64,000 nt of DNA from Diphasiastrum complanatum (Eukaryota > Streptophyta > Lycopodiopsida > Lycopodiales > Lycopodiaceae): the NCBI GenBank assembly GCA_029204225.1, contig CM055110.1, positions 21,682,988 to 21,746,987 of the forward strand, written 5' to 3'. Below, piece after piece: positions 63,835 through 64,000 of the stretch; position 1 is the stretch's first letter; each line of letters starts with the position of its first letter. The notes under the pieces were generated by a model that worked only from the letters and a program-made list of their open reading frames with translations, made no database searches and had not been told where the DNA came from. A program made the position numbers and the translations under genes.

Positions 63835-64000
63835 CTGCAAACAAGCGCATTCTCTATGAGTTACAGTCAAATTCAATGCCTCCAGCATATATCCTTTTAA
63901 CGATGAGTTGGCATAATGATGACAAAGTCTTAGCTTAGCTTTTTTAGAATTATGACATGCTTCACACTTGATATAGCCAATTAGATTCATATAATATGCT

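Overview
This is a stretch of plant nuclear DNA. The evidence is spliced genes with GT-AG introns and long (CT)n/(GA)n microsatellites. It also holds Ty1/copia and Ty3/gypsy LTR retrotransposons with initiator-Met-tRNA or TGGCGCC-type primer binding sites, and a telo-box next to a first exon. Large introns full of transposons suggest a seed plant with a big, repeat-rich genome. I cannot name the species. I saw no tRNA, rRNA, CRISPR or prokaryotic features.

Two host genes were rebuilt exon by exon on the minus strand, using splice signals, phase continuity and remembered family similarity. Gene 1 (start codon about 37751, last exon found 14657) encodes a THUMP-domain RNA guanine-N2-methyltransferase of the Trm14/THUMPD3/THUMPD2 family. 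It has a THUMP region, an SAM-binding motif (LDPMCGCGTIP) and a catalytic motif (CDMPFG). Thirteen exons are spread over 23 kb, with introns of up to 5 kb that contain LTR elements, a LINE and tandem repeats. The C-terminal exons were not found, and one small exon between 29 and 33.5 kb seems to be missing. Gene 2 (63834 to stop at 53399, 5' part beyond the window) gives 13 phase-consistent exons and 669 C-terminal residues. It belongs to a plant protein family of unknown biochemical role that I associate with Arabidopsis At4g24610/At5g65440. One of its introns lacks a GT donor and looks like an AT-AC intron whose 5' end has merged with a microsatellite.

Layout: 0-7 kb, microsatellite and a decayed retroelement with 69-bp tandem repeats and a Zn-knuckle fragment. 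7.4-14.6 kb, an LTR with PBS, a long featureless stretch and a decayed gypsy reverse transcriptase. 14.6-37.8 kb, gene 1 with its transposon-filled introns. 38-46 kb, copia and gypsy fragments and LTRs. 46.2-52.3 kb, a complete 6.1-kb copia element with 682-bp LTRs and a tcatt target duplication, whose integrase segment is inverted relative to the rest. 53.4-64 kb, gene 2, with a young 2.46-kb gag-only LTR element in one intron (261-bp LTRs, cactt target duplication).

The most unusual signal is a set of at least five short elements at about 13.2, 16.3, 16.6-17.2, 23.2 and 28.4 kb, and probably a sixth at 39.6-40.0 kb. Each has the same architecture: an array of one short palindromic motif, an A/T-homopolymer spacer, then a second array of the same motif. 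The motif differs between loci (TTCCGGAACG-like, GGTACCGCGG-like, GAACCGTGG-like, GGGCGC/GCGTCC-like). This looks like a family of fold-back elements whose motif is homogenised separately in each copy.
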